A DNA stretch of 64,000 nt, taken from assembly GCF_004348685.1 (NCBI RefSeq), contig NZ_SMKO01000006.1, positions 62,001 through 126,000 on the forward strand. The letters run 5' to 3'. Positions 41,974-50,326 of this stretch are shown here, piece by piece (position 1 is the first letter of the stretch; every line of letters starts with the position of its first letter). Position numbers and translations under genes: made by a program. The stretch comes from Nonomuraea deserti (GTDB lineage: Bacteria > Actinomycetota > Actinomycetes > Streptosporangiales > Streptosporangiaceae). The notes below the pieces were generated by a model. The model saw only the letters and a list, made by a program, of their open reading frames with translations. It ran no database searches and was not told where the DNA came from.

Positions 41974-43103
41974 GCGGTCGCCCCGGCCGCCGGTCGCCAC
42001 AGCCGGGCGTTGTTCAGCGTCGCCATCGGCTGGAGCATGAGGTGGTCGAAGTCCGCCGTGGGCAGCCCCTGGGCCAGGCGCCGCGGGAAGTCGGGGTTGG
42101 CGAGCGCGCCCCGGCCCAGGGCCAGCACGTCGGCGTGGCCGTCCGCCAGCACCGTGGCCGCCTGGTCGGTGTCGTGCATGCCGCCGTTCGCCAGCACCGG
42201 CAGCCCGGTCACCTTCCTGGCCAGGCCCGTGATCGTCATTCCACCGTCCAGGGTCGCCGTCTCCACCCAGTCGCGTCCTTCGCTGGCGATGTGCAGGTAG
42301 CTCGCGCCCGCCTCGGCGAGCGCCGCGAAGATGATCTCCGCGTCCCTGGTTCCGCCCGCCCATCGGTGGGTGTGATCGTTGACCTTGCCCTGGGACAACC
42401 GGATGCCCACGCAGAAGCGCGGGCCGACTTCCGCCCGGATGGCGGAGACGATCTCCGCTGCCAGTCGTACCCGGCGGGAGACGCTGCCACCGTACCGGTC
42501 GTCACGTGTGTTGGTGTAGTCGGTCAGGAACTGGTCGATCAGGTAGCCGTTGGCGCCGTGCACCTCGACACCGTCGAAGCCGGCCCGCTCCGCGCGGACG
42601 GCTGAGGCCACGAATCCCTGCACCGCCAGGTCGATGTCGTCCTGGCCCATCGCGCGGGGCGTGGCCCAGGGCCCGTGACCGCCGTATTCGGGCATCTTCT
42701 CGCCGCGCGGCGGCACCGCCGACGGCGCCACCGTGTCGTCACGGTAACGGTTGCCCTGCGACAGCGCGCCCGCGTGCATCAGCTGGAGCACGGAGGCCGC
42801 GCCGGCGGCGCGCACCCTTCCCGTGATCTCCCGCCAGCCGGCCTCGTGGTCGTCGCTGACCATGCCGGGCTGGTTGAGGTATCCCTGGCTGTGCAGGGTG
42901 TCGGTGTAGGTCCCCTCGGTCACGATGAGGGCGAACCCGCCGCGGGCGAACGCCGCGTAGTAGTCGGCCATCTCCTCCGTCGGCGTGCCGTCGGCGGCGG
43001 CCGACACCCTGGTCATGGGCGCGACCGCCAGCCGGTTGGCGAGGCTCAGCTCGCCGATCGTCTCGGGAAGCAGGGCAGGGTGCTGGACATCCTTCATTTT
43101 CAC
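41970..43103 (-). CDS. NADH:flavin oxidoreductase, Old Yellow Enzyme family
   Basis: 377 residues. FMN barrel landmarks: NRLAVAPMTRVSA, LMHAGALS, the substrate-binding VEVHGANGYLIDQFL, DDRYGGSVSRRVRL and PVLANGGMHD. It reduces activated C=C bonds or demethylates amines using NAD(P)H. It starts at GTG 43103 in GTGA overlap with the DUF1989 gene (an ATG two codons later is also possible). Co-transcription suggests reduction of an unsaturated nitrogen compound, but this is inference. Its 3' end is duplicated downstream. Confidence 0.9.
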   Translation of the reverse strand: MKMKDVQHPALLPETIGELSLANRLAVAPMTRVSAAADGTPTEEMADYYAAFARGGFALIVTEGTYTDTLHSQGYLNQPGMVSDDHEAGWREITGRVRAAGAASVLQLMHAGALSQGNRYRDDTVAPSAVPPRGEKMPEYGGHGPWATPRAMGQDDIDLAVQGFVASAVRAERAGFDGVEVHGANGYLIDQFLTDYTNTRDDRYGGSVSRRVRLAAEIVSAIRAEVGPRFCVGIRLSQGKVNDHTHRWAGGTRDAEIIFAALAEAGASYLHIASEGRDWVETATLDGGMTITGLARKVTGLPVLANGGMHDTDQAATVLADGHADVLALGRGALANPDFPRRLAQGLPTADFDHLMLQPMATLNNARLWRPAAGATA

Positions 43104-43714
43104 TCGCTCCTTGGCTCGTGTTCGTGGCCGCTGAGGAGATCGATCGCCAACGGCGTCGGCCCGTGGCCGTTGATCTCCACCAGGTCCTGAGGGCAGGCCG
43201 AGACGACGAAGACGCAGTCCACGGCCGCCTCGAACGTGATCGCGTCACCCGGGCGGCTGATCGCGCTCAACCAGCTCAGCCGGCCGTCGCCCGACACCGG
43301 GATCCTCATGAACAGGTTGACCGGCTGCGGAGTGCACGAACTCGCCAGGCCCAGCGAGGCCAGGCTCTGGCGCAGGTTGTCCGCGCACGAGGCATGGAAT
43401 CCGGACACACCCAGGGCCCGGTACCGCGCCGGGTCGCAGGCCGCGATGAGCATGTCGTGCCAGCCCGGGGAGGTGTCGTCCACCAGGGTGAGGATCGGCC
43501 TGCGCCGATCGGTCACGAACTGCTCGCCCACCGCCGGGAACAGGCGGCTGGTGACGGCCCGCGTGTGAGACGCGCTGAGATGCTCCGTCACGTCATCGGC
43601 GGCGAACGCGAACAGGTCACCCACCTGACCGCCTTCGAGGTCGGTGACGCGTACGCGCTGACCGGCGCTGACCTTGACCGCTCGCCCGTCAGCGGCGGGC
43701 ACGATGACTCGCAT
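43100..43714 (-). CDS. DUF1989 (urea-carboxylase-associated type) protein
   Basis: 204 residues from ATG 43714. VIVPAADGRAVKVSAGQRVR VTDLEGGQVGDLFAF and SHTRAVTSRLFP, then CADNLRQSL and PVNLFMRIPV, match DUF1989/UcaT-associated proteins, cupin-like enzymes found with urea carboxylase and guanidine or carboxyguanidine degradation. It is first in the three-gene operon and divergent from a TetR gene. It lacks the usual partner subunit and the urea carboxylase genes. Confidence 0.85.
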   Translation of the reverse strand: MRVIVPAADGRAVKVSAGQRVRVTDLEGGQVGDLFAFAADDVTEHLSASHTRAVTSRLFPAVGEQFVTDRRRPILTLVDDTSPGWHDMLIAACDPARYRALGVSGFHASCADNLRQSLASLGLASSCTPQPVNLFMRIPVSGDGRLSWLSAISRPGDAITFEAAVDCVFVVSACPQDLVEINGHGPTPLAIDLLSGHEHEPRSE

Positions 43715-43750
43715 GGCCACAGACAACCAGCCGGCACACCGCCCGCACCA

Positions 43751-43809
43751 TGGAGGTTCCCACCGCGTCCAACCCCGTCGATGGATGAACCTCCACCATT
43801 GAACCTCCC
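43751..43809. promoter_or_regulatory. Operators between DUF1989 operon and TetR gene
   Basis: ATGGAGGTTC (43751-43760) is the inverted form of GAACCTCCAC (43788-43797). A second direct copy, GAACCTCC, lies at 43802-43809. Three half-sites in one divergent spacer indicate TetR binding. Confidence 0.6.
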
Positions 43810-43911
43810 CCACCGGCGCCGGACGCTCTGACCAGCATGGGACGGACCCGCCCTGACCGGGCAGCCGGCGCACTACAGTGGAGCCGGATCCAGCGGGCGG
43901 GGAGCGATGCC

Positions 43912-44520
43912 ATGCAACGTGTGCTGACGCCGAAGGGGCAGGCCACCCGGGCGCGCATCATCGAGGGCGCCGCCGAGGTCGTCCGGGAGAAGGGCGTCAC
44001 CGACGTCACCCTGGACGACGTACGGTCGCGGACCGGCACGAGCAAGAGCCAGCTCTTCCACTACTTCCCCGAAGGCAAGGACGCCCTGTTGCTCGCGGTG
44101 GCGCAGTACGAGGCGGATCAGGTGCTGAAGGACCAGCAGCCGCACCTGGCCGGTCTCGACACCTGGGACGCCTGGTACCGCTGGCGGGACGCCCTCGTGG
44201 AGCGCTACGAGTCACAGGGCGACCAGTGCCCGCTGTATACGCTGTTCCTGCAGGTCGGACGTAACACGCCGGGCTCACGGGCGATCGTCGGCGAGTTGCT
44301 GAGACGCTGGCAGCAGAGCCTGGCCGGCGGGATCGGGGCGTTGCAGCGCAACGGCCTGCTCCCCCCGTCCGTCGACGTCGACGACAGCGCCGCCGCGCTG
44401 CTCGCCGCCATCCAGGGCGGTGTGTCGATCATGTTGTCCACCGGGGAGTCCCTCCATCTGCGTACCGCGCTCGACTGGTGGCTCACCCGGTTGCGGGCGG
44501 CGGCCCCCCTGGCCGATTGA
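43912..44520 (+). CDS. TetR-family regulator
   Basis: 202 residues from ATG 43912, GGGGAG upstream. Helix-turn-helix: ARIIEGAAEVVREKGVTDVT LDDVRSRTGTSKSQLFHYF. The C-terminal domain WDAWYRWRDALVERYESQGD QCPLYTLFLQVG is the TetR_C_6-like type often found beside ene-reductases or dehydrogenases. Probably controls the divergent DUF1989/ene-reductase/deacetylase operon. Confidence 0.88.
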   Translation: MQRVLTPKGQATRARIIEGAAEVVREKGVTDVTLDDVRSRTGTSKSQLFHYFPEGKDALLLAVAQYEADQVLKDQQPHLAGLDTWDAWYRWRDALVERYESQGDQCPLYTLFLQVGRNTPGSRAIVGELLRRWQQSLAGGIGALQRNGLLPPSVDVDDSAAALLAAIQGGVSIMLSTGESLHLRTALDWWLTRLRAAAPLAD

Positions 44521-44548
44521 CCCTCCGGCGCACGGCGAGGTCATCGGT

Positions 44549-45511
44549 TCATGGCAGGAGCAGCAGCTTCCCGACCGTGCGACGGGATTCGAGGTCCGCG
44601 TGGGCCCGCGCCGCGTCCGCGAGGGCGTGACGCCCTCCGATGATCGGCCTGAGCAGTCCTTCGCCGACGAAGTCGAACACCTCGGCCGTACGCGTGAGCA
44701 GCGCCGTCCGGGTGGGCACGTGATCGCGGACGAGCGGATGGGACAGCAGGACGCTGTTGGGCAGTTCCGTCGGAGTGAGCGAGGGGACGCCCATGAACGG
44801 GCCGTAGAAGGCGTGCACACCGTGCCGGCGCAGGGCCGACAACGACGATCGGAACGTCGGCGCTCCGCCGCCGTCGTACACCACGTGCGCGCCCTCGCCA
44901 CCGGTCAGGTCCCGCACCCGTTCCTCGAAGCCGCCGCCGCTGGAGACGATGACGTGGTCGGCCCCGGCCTCCTTCGCGACCGGCACCTTCTCCTCCCGCG
45001 AGACCAGGCCGATGACGATGCCGCCCCTCGCTCTGATCAGCTGGGTCAGGAGGAGCCCCACTCCCCCGGCGGCGGCGTGCACCACCGCCGTGTCACCCGG
45101 CCTGATCCGGTGGGTCTCGGTGGTGAGATGGTTCGCGGTGAGACCCTGCATCATCACCGCCGCCGCCGTCTCGTCATCCACGTTCTCCGGGACGCGCACC
45201 AGCGACTCCGCCGGGATGGCGAGTTGCTCCGCGTAGCTGCCCCGGTGGTAGTACCAGGCGACCCGGTCACCGGCGGTGAAGCCCTCCACGCCGTCGCCGA
45301 GGGCGGTGACGTACCCCATGCCCTCGACCCCCACGATCGCGGGAATGGTCCAGCCGGGAGCGGGCCCTGTCCGGACGCCGACGTCCATGTAGTTCACCCC
45401 GGCGACGCCGAGCCGGACGAGCACCTCTCCCGGCCGGGGCGCGGGATCGGGCAACTCGGTCCGGATCATGACCTCGGGACCGCCGTACTCGCTGATACGC
45501 ATGGCATGCAT
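44549..45511 (-). CDS. Quinone oxidoreductase-like NADPH reductase
   Basis: 320 residues from ATG 45511. MDR fold without zinc ligands. NYMDVGVRTG and the nucleotide motif HAAAGGVGLLLTQL are typical of quinone oxidoreductase (zeta-crystallin-like). It transfers hydride from NADPH to quinones or enones. It ends 28 bases from the convergent TetR gene and appears to be its own transcription unit. Confidence 0.9.
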   Translation of the reverse strand: MHAMRISEYGGPEVMIRTELPDPAPRPGEVLVRLGVAGVNYMDVGVRTGPAPGWTIPAIVGVEGMGYVTALGDGVEGFTAGDRVAWYYHRGSYAEQLAIPAESLVRVPENVDDETAAAVMMQGLTANHLTTETHRIRPGDTAVVHAAAGGVGLLLTQLIRARGGIVIGLVSREEKVPVAKEAGADHVIVSSGGGFEERVRDLTGGEGAHVVYDGGGAPTFRSSLSALRRHGVHAFYGPFMGVPSLTPTELPNSVLLSHPLVRDHVPTRTALLTRTAEVFDFVGEGLLRPIIGGRHALADAARAHADLESRRTVGKLLLLP

Positions 45512-45653
45512 GGGAAACCCTCGTCTCTCGTCGCCATGCGGCACGCCATCCGGCACCGCATCCCGGGACGATGACAAGGTAGTGAGCGGAAAATGGACCA
45601 GCAAGTCCAGAAGTCCTGCTCAACGCATGGGGGGCGCCCCCCGCACGAACGAA

Positions 45654-47303
45654 TCACCCGCCGGCGGGCCCGCCGCGCTCCACCAGCCGCCCGCCGGACA
45701 GCTCCAGCCAGCGGCCCACCTTGATCTCCGCGAGGAACCGCTCGTCGTGGCTGACCACCACGAAGGCCCCTTCGTACGCGCCGAGCGCGCTCTCCAACTG
45801 GCCGACGCTGACCAGATCGAGGTTGTTCGTGGGCTCGTCCAGCAGCAGGAGCTGGGGAGCGGCATCCGCGCACAACACGCAGGCCAGCGTGGCGCGCAGG
45901 CGTTCGCCGCCCGAGAGCACCCCGACCGGCAGGTGGGCGCGCGAGCCCCGGAACAGGAAACGGGCGAGCAGGTTCATCCGTTCCGCCTCCTGCATGCCGG
46001 AGGCGAACGCGGACAGGTTCTCGGCCACGGTGCGCTCGACGTCGAGCAGGTCGAGTCGCTGCGACAGGTAGGCGACCCGGCCGTCGGCCCGCCGGATGGT
46101 GCCGTCGTCCGGCTCCAGCTCACCGCTGATCATGCGGAGCAAGGTGGACTTGCCCGCGCCGTTGGGGCCGATCAGCGCGATGCGCTCGGGCCCGCGGATC
46201 TCCAGGTCGACGCCGGGCTCGGTGAACAAGCCGCGCGCCTGCAGGCGTTCGCCGAGGAAGACCGTGCGCCCCGCGGGCACGTTGGTCCCGGGTAGCTGCA
46301 GCGCGATCCGCTGGTCGTCACGGACGGCACGGCCCGCCTCTTCGAGCCGGGCCCTCGCGTCGCTGACGCGGGCGAGGTGTGTCTGGCCTGCCCGCCCGGC
46401 CGACTCCTGGGCGCCGCGCTTCATGTTCCCGGCGAAGATCCTCGGCAGGCCGGCGTTCTTGAGGTTGCGGGCGGCGTTGCCCGCCCGGCGGTCGGCCCGC
46501 TCGCGGGCCTGCTGCAGCTCCCGCTTCTCGCGCTTCAGCTCCTGCTCGGCGCTTCGCACGCTCCGCTCGGCGGCCTCCTGCTGCGTGCGCACCGCCTCCT
46601 CGTACGCCGTGAAGTTCCCGCCGTGGAAGCGCACCTCGCCCCGGTCCAGCTCGGCGATGCGGTCCATGCGGTCGAGCAGGGCCCGGTCGTGGCTGACCAC
46701 GAGCAGACAGCCGTTCCACTCCCCCAGCACGTCGTAGAGCCTGCGCCGCGCATCGAGGTCGAGGTTGTTCGTGGGCTCGTCCAGCAGCAGGACGTCCGGC
46801 CGCTTGAGGAACTGCGCGGCCAGGCCGAGCGACACCACCTGGCCGCCGCTCAAGGTGCGCAGGGACCGGTCGAACGCGAGGCCGCCGAGGCCGAGCCGGT
46901 CGAGCTGGGCCCGGGTGCGCTCCTCGATGTCCCAGTCGTTGCCGATGGTGGCGAAGTGCTCCTCGCTCGCGTCGCCCGACTCGATGGCGTCCAGCGCGGC
47001 GATGACAGGGGCGATGCCAAGCACCTCGGCCACGGTCGGATCGCCCGGCTCGGGCCCTGAGCGGGGCCCCGAGATGGTCAGCGTCTGCGGCAGGTAACCG
47101 AGCACGCCCTCGACGGACACGCCGCCGCCTTGGGGCCGGTGTTCGCCGGCGATCAGCTTGAGCAGCGTGCTCTTGCCCGCGCCGTTCGGGGCGACCAGGC
47201 CCGTACGGCCGGCGGCCACGGTGAAGGACAGGCCGGTGAAGACCGGGGTGTCGTCGGGCCAGGAGAAGGACAGGTCGGAGACGATGATGAACGCGTCGGA
47301 CAT
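45654..47303 (-). CDS. ABC-F ATPase, ribosome-protection type
   Basis: 549 residues from ATG 47303. Two ABC domains in one chain with no membrane part: Walker A APNGAGKST near 37 and GPNGAGKST near 360; signatures TLSGGQ and VLSGGE; Walker B LLLDEPTNNLDLD and LLLDEPTNNLDLV. The linker between them is long and charged (EAVRTQQEAAERSVRSAEQE LKREKRELQQ), as in ABC-F proteins that enter the ribosomal E site and dislodge antibiotics. Resistance to macrolide, lincosamide or pleuromutilin drugs is likely but not shown. A long leader precedes it. Confidence 0.88.
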   Translation of the reverse strand: MSDAFIIVSDLSFSWPDDTPVFTGLSFTVAAGRTGLVAPNGAGKSTLLKLIAGEHRPQGGGVSVEGVLGYLPQTLTISGPRSGPEPGDPTVAEVLGIAPVIAALDAIESGDASEEHFATIGNDWDIEERTRAQLDRLGLGGLAFDRSLRTLSGGQVVSLGLAAQFLKRPDVLLLDEPTNNLDLDARRRLYDVLGEWNGCLLVVSHDRALLDRMDRIAELDRGEVRFHGGNFTAYEEAVRTQQEAAERSVRSAEQELKREKRELQQARERADRRAGNAARNLKNAGLPRIFAGNMKRGAQESAGRAGQTHLARVSDARARLEEAGRAVRDDQRIALQLPGTNVPAGRTVFLGERLQARGLFTEPGVDLEIRGPERIALIGPNGAGKSTLLRMISGELEPDDGTIRRADGRVAYLSQRLDLLDVERTVAENLSAFASGMQEAERMNLLARFLFRGSRAHLPVGVLSGGERLRATLACVLCADAAPQLLLLDEPTNNLDLVSVGQLESALGAYEGAFVVVSHDERFLAEIKVGRWLELSGGRLVERGGPAGG

Positions 47304-47500
47304 GCGAGAGGACCTCGTAGGAGAACGCGGGGCGCGCCGAAGCCGCCCGGCAGAAGGGGACAGGGATTCGGGAACGACGACCGGGGCCACATCGGCGGCG
47401 GTCATAGCGCCTGCCGGGGCCCGTCACTCTCCGGTATCACCCGGAGATGTCGTCGTCACCTGCCACGTCTGGTCTCCTCGTCCGGTCACAAGTGCCCTAC
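47304..47500 (-). promoter_or_regulatory. Long leader of the ABC-F gene
   Basis: About 190 bases lie between a possible -10 (TATGGT on the minus strand near 47505) and ATG 47303. The leader contains the hairpin TCTCCGG-GTGATA-CCGGAGA (about 47431-47450) and an upstream GTG with CGGAGA before it. ABC-F resistance genes are often controlled by drug-stalled leader translation, so attenuation is possible. The rest of the 47304-47630 gap shows no gene. Confidence 0.45.
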
Positions 47501-47630
47501 ACCATAGCAGCCGCCGGAACCCACGCGCCGCCCTCCCTCCGGCGGCACCGCCAGGTGAGGACCGGCCGGGACCGGCACGCTCGAATGCCGCGGCATCGCC
47601 GACGACGAAGGATGGGCGGCCTGCGCGCGC

Positions 47631-48206
47631 TCAGGTTTCGGCACGGGCCAGGTCGCCGATCGCGGCGAACCCTTCGCGCTGCAGCTCGACCAGATCGCGG
47701 GTCTCGCCGGGGGCGATCCACCGGGTGAAGCCCGTCTTGAACACCAGAACGACCAGCTCACCGGCCAGGCAGGCGGTCACGTCGGCGACGCCGCGCGCGA
47801 CGAGCGCGGCGGTCACGGCGTGGGAGAGCTTCGCCAGCTTGAGCAGCTCGCGCTCGCGCAGCTGCTCGTTCGCCATGATGATCTCGTTCCTGGTGCGGGC
47901 GTAGTCCCGGCCCCGCTCGTCCTGCAGGGCCCGGCCCCCGGCATCGAGCGCCGCGACGAGCGGGCCGGCGGGCGGCGCCCCCGCCGGGGCGCCGGCGATC
48001 GCGTCGACGAAGACCTTCTCCAGCACGCTCTCCCCGGCGAACAGCACCTCGCGCTTGTCCGCGAAATGACGGAAGAACGTGCGCTCGGTCACCCCGGCCC
48101 GCACGGCGATCCCGGCCACGGTCGTCGCCTCGAAGCCGTCTTCGGCGAACAGCTCCATCGCCGCCCGTTGCAGACGCTCTGACGCCCCAGGTGCCCAACG
48201 TGCCAT
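47631..48206 (-). CDS. TetR-family regulator
   Basis: 191 residues from ATG 48206; TACGAT plus six bases precedes it, so the mRNA is probably leaderless. Helix-turn-helix: RLQRAAMELFAEDGFEATTV AGIAVRAGVTERTFFRHFAD. Divergent from an epimerase/dehydratase-like gene with two strong operators between them, so it represses both. Confidence 0.9.
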   Translation of the reverse strand: MARWAPGASERLQRAAMELFAEDGFEATTVAGIAVRAGVTERTFFRHFADKREVLFAGESVLEKVFVDAIAGAPAGAPPAGPLVAALDAGGRALQDERGRDYARTRNEIIMANEQLRERELLKLAKLSHAVTAALVARGVADVTACLAGELVVLVFKTGFTRWIAPGETRDLVELQREGFAAIGDLARAET

Positions 48207-48232
48207 GTCCGGATCGTAGCCGCAACGAAGGT

Positions 48233-48285
48233 GATGACAGAGGCTGACATCAGCGCTAGGCTCAGCGATGTCAGCGTCTGACATC
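48233..48285. promoter_or_regulatory. Two 19-base TetR operators
   Basis: GATGACAG-AGG-CTGACATC (48233-48251) and GATGTCAG-CGT-CTGACATC (48267-48285) share one design; the second is a perfect 8-3-8 inverted repeat. They lie between the TetR and epimerase starts. Confidence 0.85.
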
Positions 48286-48304
48286 ACTGGAAAGCGAGCA
48301 CACC

Positions 48305-49201
48305 ATGCACGTCTTCGTCACCGGCGCGTCCGGGTTCATCGGCCGCGCCGTCGTCGCCGAGCTCATCGCCGCCGGTCACGCCGTGACCGGCCTGGCCCGC
48401 TCCGACGCCTCGGCCTCCGTCGTCAAGGACCTCGGGGCGGACGTCCGCCGCGGCGACCTCGACGACCTCGACCAGATCCGCGAGGGCGCGGACGCGGCCG
48501 ACGGCGTGGTCCACCTCGCGAACAAGCACGACTGGACCCGCCCCGAGGTCTCCAACGGCGCCGAACGGGCCTCGGTGCGGGCCATCAGCGACACGCTCGC
48601 CGGGTCCGATCGCCCGTTCGTGCTCGCGAGCGGCCTCGCCATGCCCGGCCTCGGCCGTCCGGCGACAGAGCGGGATCCGAATCCGGCGGTCGGTCCCGAC
48701 TCACCGCGCGGCGGCGCCGAGAACCTCGCCCTGACCTACGCCGACCGTGGCGTACGCGTCGTCCCCGTCCGCTTCGCCCCAACCGTCCACGGCGAGGAGG
48801 ACCACGGCTTCATCTCCATCGTCGCGCGGGCCGCCCGGCGACGCGGAGCCTCCGCCTACCCCGGCGAGGGACGCAACCGCTGGCCCGCCGTCCACCGGTC
48901 CGACGCCGCCCGCCTGGTCCGGCTCGGGCTCGAGAACGCCCCCGCGGGCACGATCCTGCACGCCGCCGCCGAGGAAGGCGTGCCCGTCCGGCGGATCGCC
49001 GAAGCACTCGCCGACCGCCTCGGCGTGCCGGCGACGTCTGTCCCGGCGGAGCGGCTCGCCGACGAGATCCTGTTCGTCGGCCGGTTCCTGTCCGCCGACA
49101 TCCCCGCCACGAGCACGATCACGTGCGACCTGCTCGGCTGGCGGCCCACCGGCCCCACCCTCCTGGAGGACATCGCCGCAGGCCACTACGACCAGCCCTG
49201 A
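48305..49201 (+). CDS. NAD-dependent epimerase/dehydratase-like SDR
   Basis: 298 residues. Extended SDR: TGASGFIG at residues 6-13. The usual YxxxK is not obvious, so it may belong to the atypical, NmrA-like or reductase-type group. It contains the NAD(P)-binding fold (DLGADVRRGDLDDLDQIREG) and a C-terminal substrate domain. Probably a redox or sensor protein controlled by the divergent TetR regulator. Confidence 0.85.
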   Translation: MHVFVTGASGFIGRAVVAELIAAGHAVTGLARSDASASVVKDLGADVRRGDLDDLDQIREGADAADGVVHLANKHDWTRPEVSNGAERASVRAISDTLAGSDRPFVLASGLAMPGLGRPATERDPNPAVGPDSPRGGAENLALTYADRGVRVVPVRFAPTVHGEEDHGFISIVARAARRRGASAYPGEGRNRWPAVHRSDAARLVRLGLENAPAGTILHAAAEEGVPVRRIAEALADRLGVPATSVPAERLADEILFVGRFLSADIPATSTITCDLLGWRPTGPTLLEDIAAGHYDQP

Positions 49202-49244
49202 CCCCGCCGTCCCGCGTCTCCCACGCGAAGGAGGAGCCGCGCCG

Positions 49245-49628
49245 TCAGGTGTCGAAGCGGCGGCGGGCGCCCTCGATGTGACCGAGGTACCGGTGGGTCC
49301 AGCCGCAGATCAGGTCGACCGTTCCGCGCAGGGCTCGGCCCGGCTCGGTGAGGGTGTACTCGACCCGCGGCGGCACTGTGGGGTGCGCCTTTCGCTCGGC
49401 CAGGCCGTTGCGCTCCAGCATGCGCAGATTCTGGGTGAGCATCTTGTGGCTGATGCCCTCGACCTCGTTCCGCAGCTCGCTGAAGCGCAGGGTGCGCTCA
49501 CCGAGAGCCTCGATGATCAGCAACGCCCACTTGTTGGCGACATCCGAGAAGATCTCCCGTGCCAGGGAGTCGGCGCGCCTCAGGTCCACGTCGTCGCCGG
49601 ACGAGCCGTTGAACTGCTTGGTCACCAT
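49245..49628 (-). CDS. HxlR-family transcriptional regulator
   Basis: 127 residues. Winged-helix core DVANKWALLIIEALGERTLR FSELRNEVEGISHKMLTQNL RMLERNGL is characteristic of HxlR/MarR-like regulators responding to quinones, aldehydes or electrophiles. It lacks the conserved N-terminal Cys of the redox-sensing branch. Divergent from a RidA-like gene; direct repeats in the spacer fit its binding. Confidence 0.9.
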   Translation of the reverse strand: MVTKQFNGSSGDDVDLRRADSLAREIFSDVANKWALLIIEALGERTLRFSELRNEVEGISHKMLTQNLRMLERNGLAERKAHPTVPPRVEYTLTEPGRALRGTVDLICGWTHRYLGHIEGARRRFDT

Positions 49629-49630
49629 CA

Positions 49631-49700
49631 GGTTCCCCAGTCACTGAAAAGTGCGTTCTTCCACGTCAGCCGACACTCTCCTATGGTTCCCGGGTAACTG
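49631..49700. promoter_or_regulatory. Direct-repeat operators of HxlR
   Basis: GGTTCCCCAGTCACTG (49631-49646) and GGTTCCCGGGTAACTG (49685-49700) agree at 13 of 16 positions and have the same orientation. One is next to the HxlR start and one 70 bases before the RidA-like gene. Confidence 0.7.
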
Positions 49701-49769
49701 CAAGAGAGCACGGGGGTCCCGGTCCGGCGGATGCGGGCCCACGGGCACCCGGACAAGGGGGCGTACGAA

Positions 49770-50177
49770 ATGGCCATCACCCTGGTGAACCCCAGCGGAC
49801 TGCCCGAGATCGAGGTCTACCGGCAGGTGTCCGTCGCGTCGGGATCGCGGCTGGTCTTCATCGCCGGGCAGGTCGCCTGGGACGCCGAGGGGACCACGGT
49901 CGGCGCGGGCGACCTGACCGCGCAGGTCGAGCAGTGCTACCTCAACATCGCCACCGCCCTGGCCGAGGTCGGCGGTTCCTTCGACGACGTGGCGAAACTG
50001 ACCGTCCACGTCGTCGACTGGACTTCCGGCAAGATGCCCTCGCTCCTGGAGGGCATCTCGCGGGCGGCCGCGAAGCTGGGGGTCACCCCGGTCCCACCGG
50101 CCACCCTGCTGGGGGTCGCGGCGCTGGACGTACCCGACCATCTGGTCGAGATCGAAGCCATCGCGGTCCTCGACTGA
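49770..50177 (+). CDS. RidA/YjgF-family protein
   Basis: 135 residues from ATG 49770 with AAGGGGG upstream. SGSRLVFIAGQVAWDAEGTT, QCYLNIATALAEVGGSFDDV and the C-terminal PDHLVEIEAIAVLD match RidA proteins, trimeric deaminases of reactive enamines/imines or related binders. The facing HxlR regulator suggests induction by a reactive compound. Confidence 0.9.
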   Translation: MAITLVNPSGLPEIEVYRQVSVASGSRLVFIAGQVAWDAEGTTVGAGDLTAQVEQCYLNIATALAEVGGSFDDVAKLTVHVVDWTSGKMPSLLEGISRAAAKLGVTPVPPATLLGVAALDVPDHLVEIEAIAVLD

Positions 50178-50326
50178 GCCACCGACCGCCGATCGAAGGC
50201 TCCGAGGAGTTCCTGGCGGCTCACCAGGACATCCGGGGAAAATACACACCGTTATAGACCTTCGCCGAACGGTGACAGGGCGGGCCCGGACGATGAGTTT
50301 CCGCGCCGCCGCCGGTCACCACTGTC

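Noticed and set aside
47304-47405. N-terminal extension of the ABC-F protein by 34 residues
   Set aside because: ABC-F domains begin at MSDAFIIV; the extension is Arg/Pro/Ser-rich and lacks similarity, so it is treated as leader.
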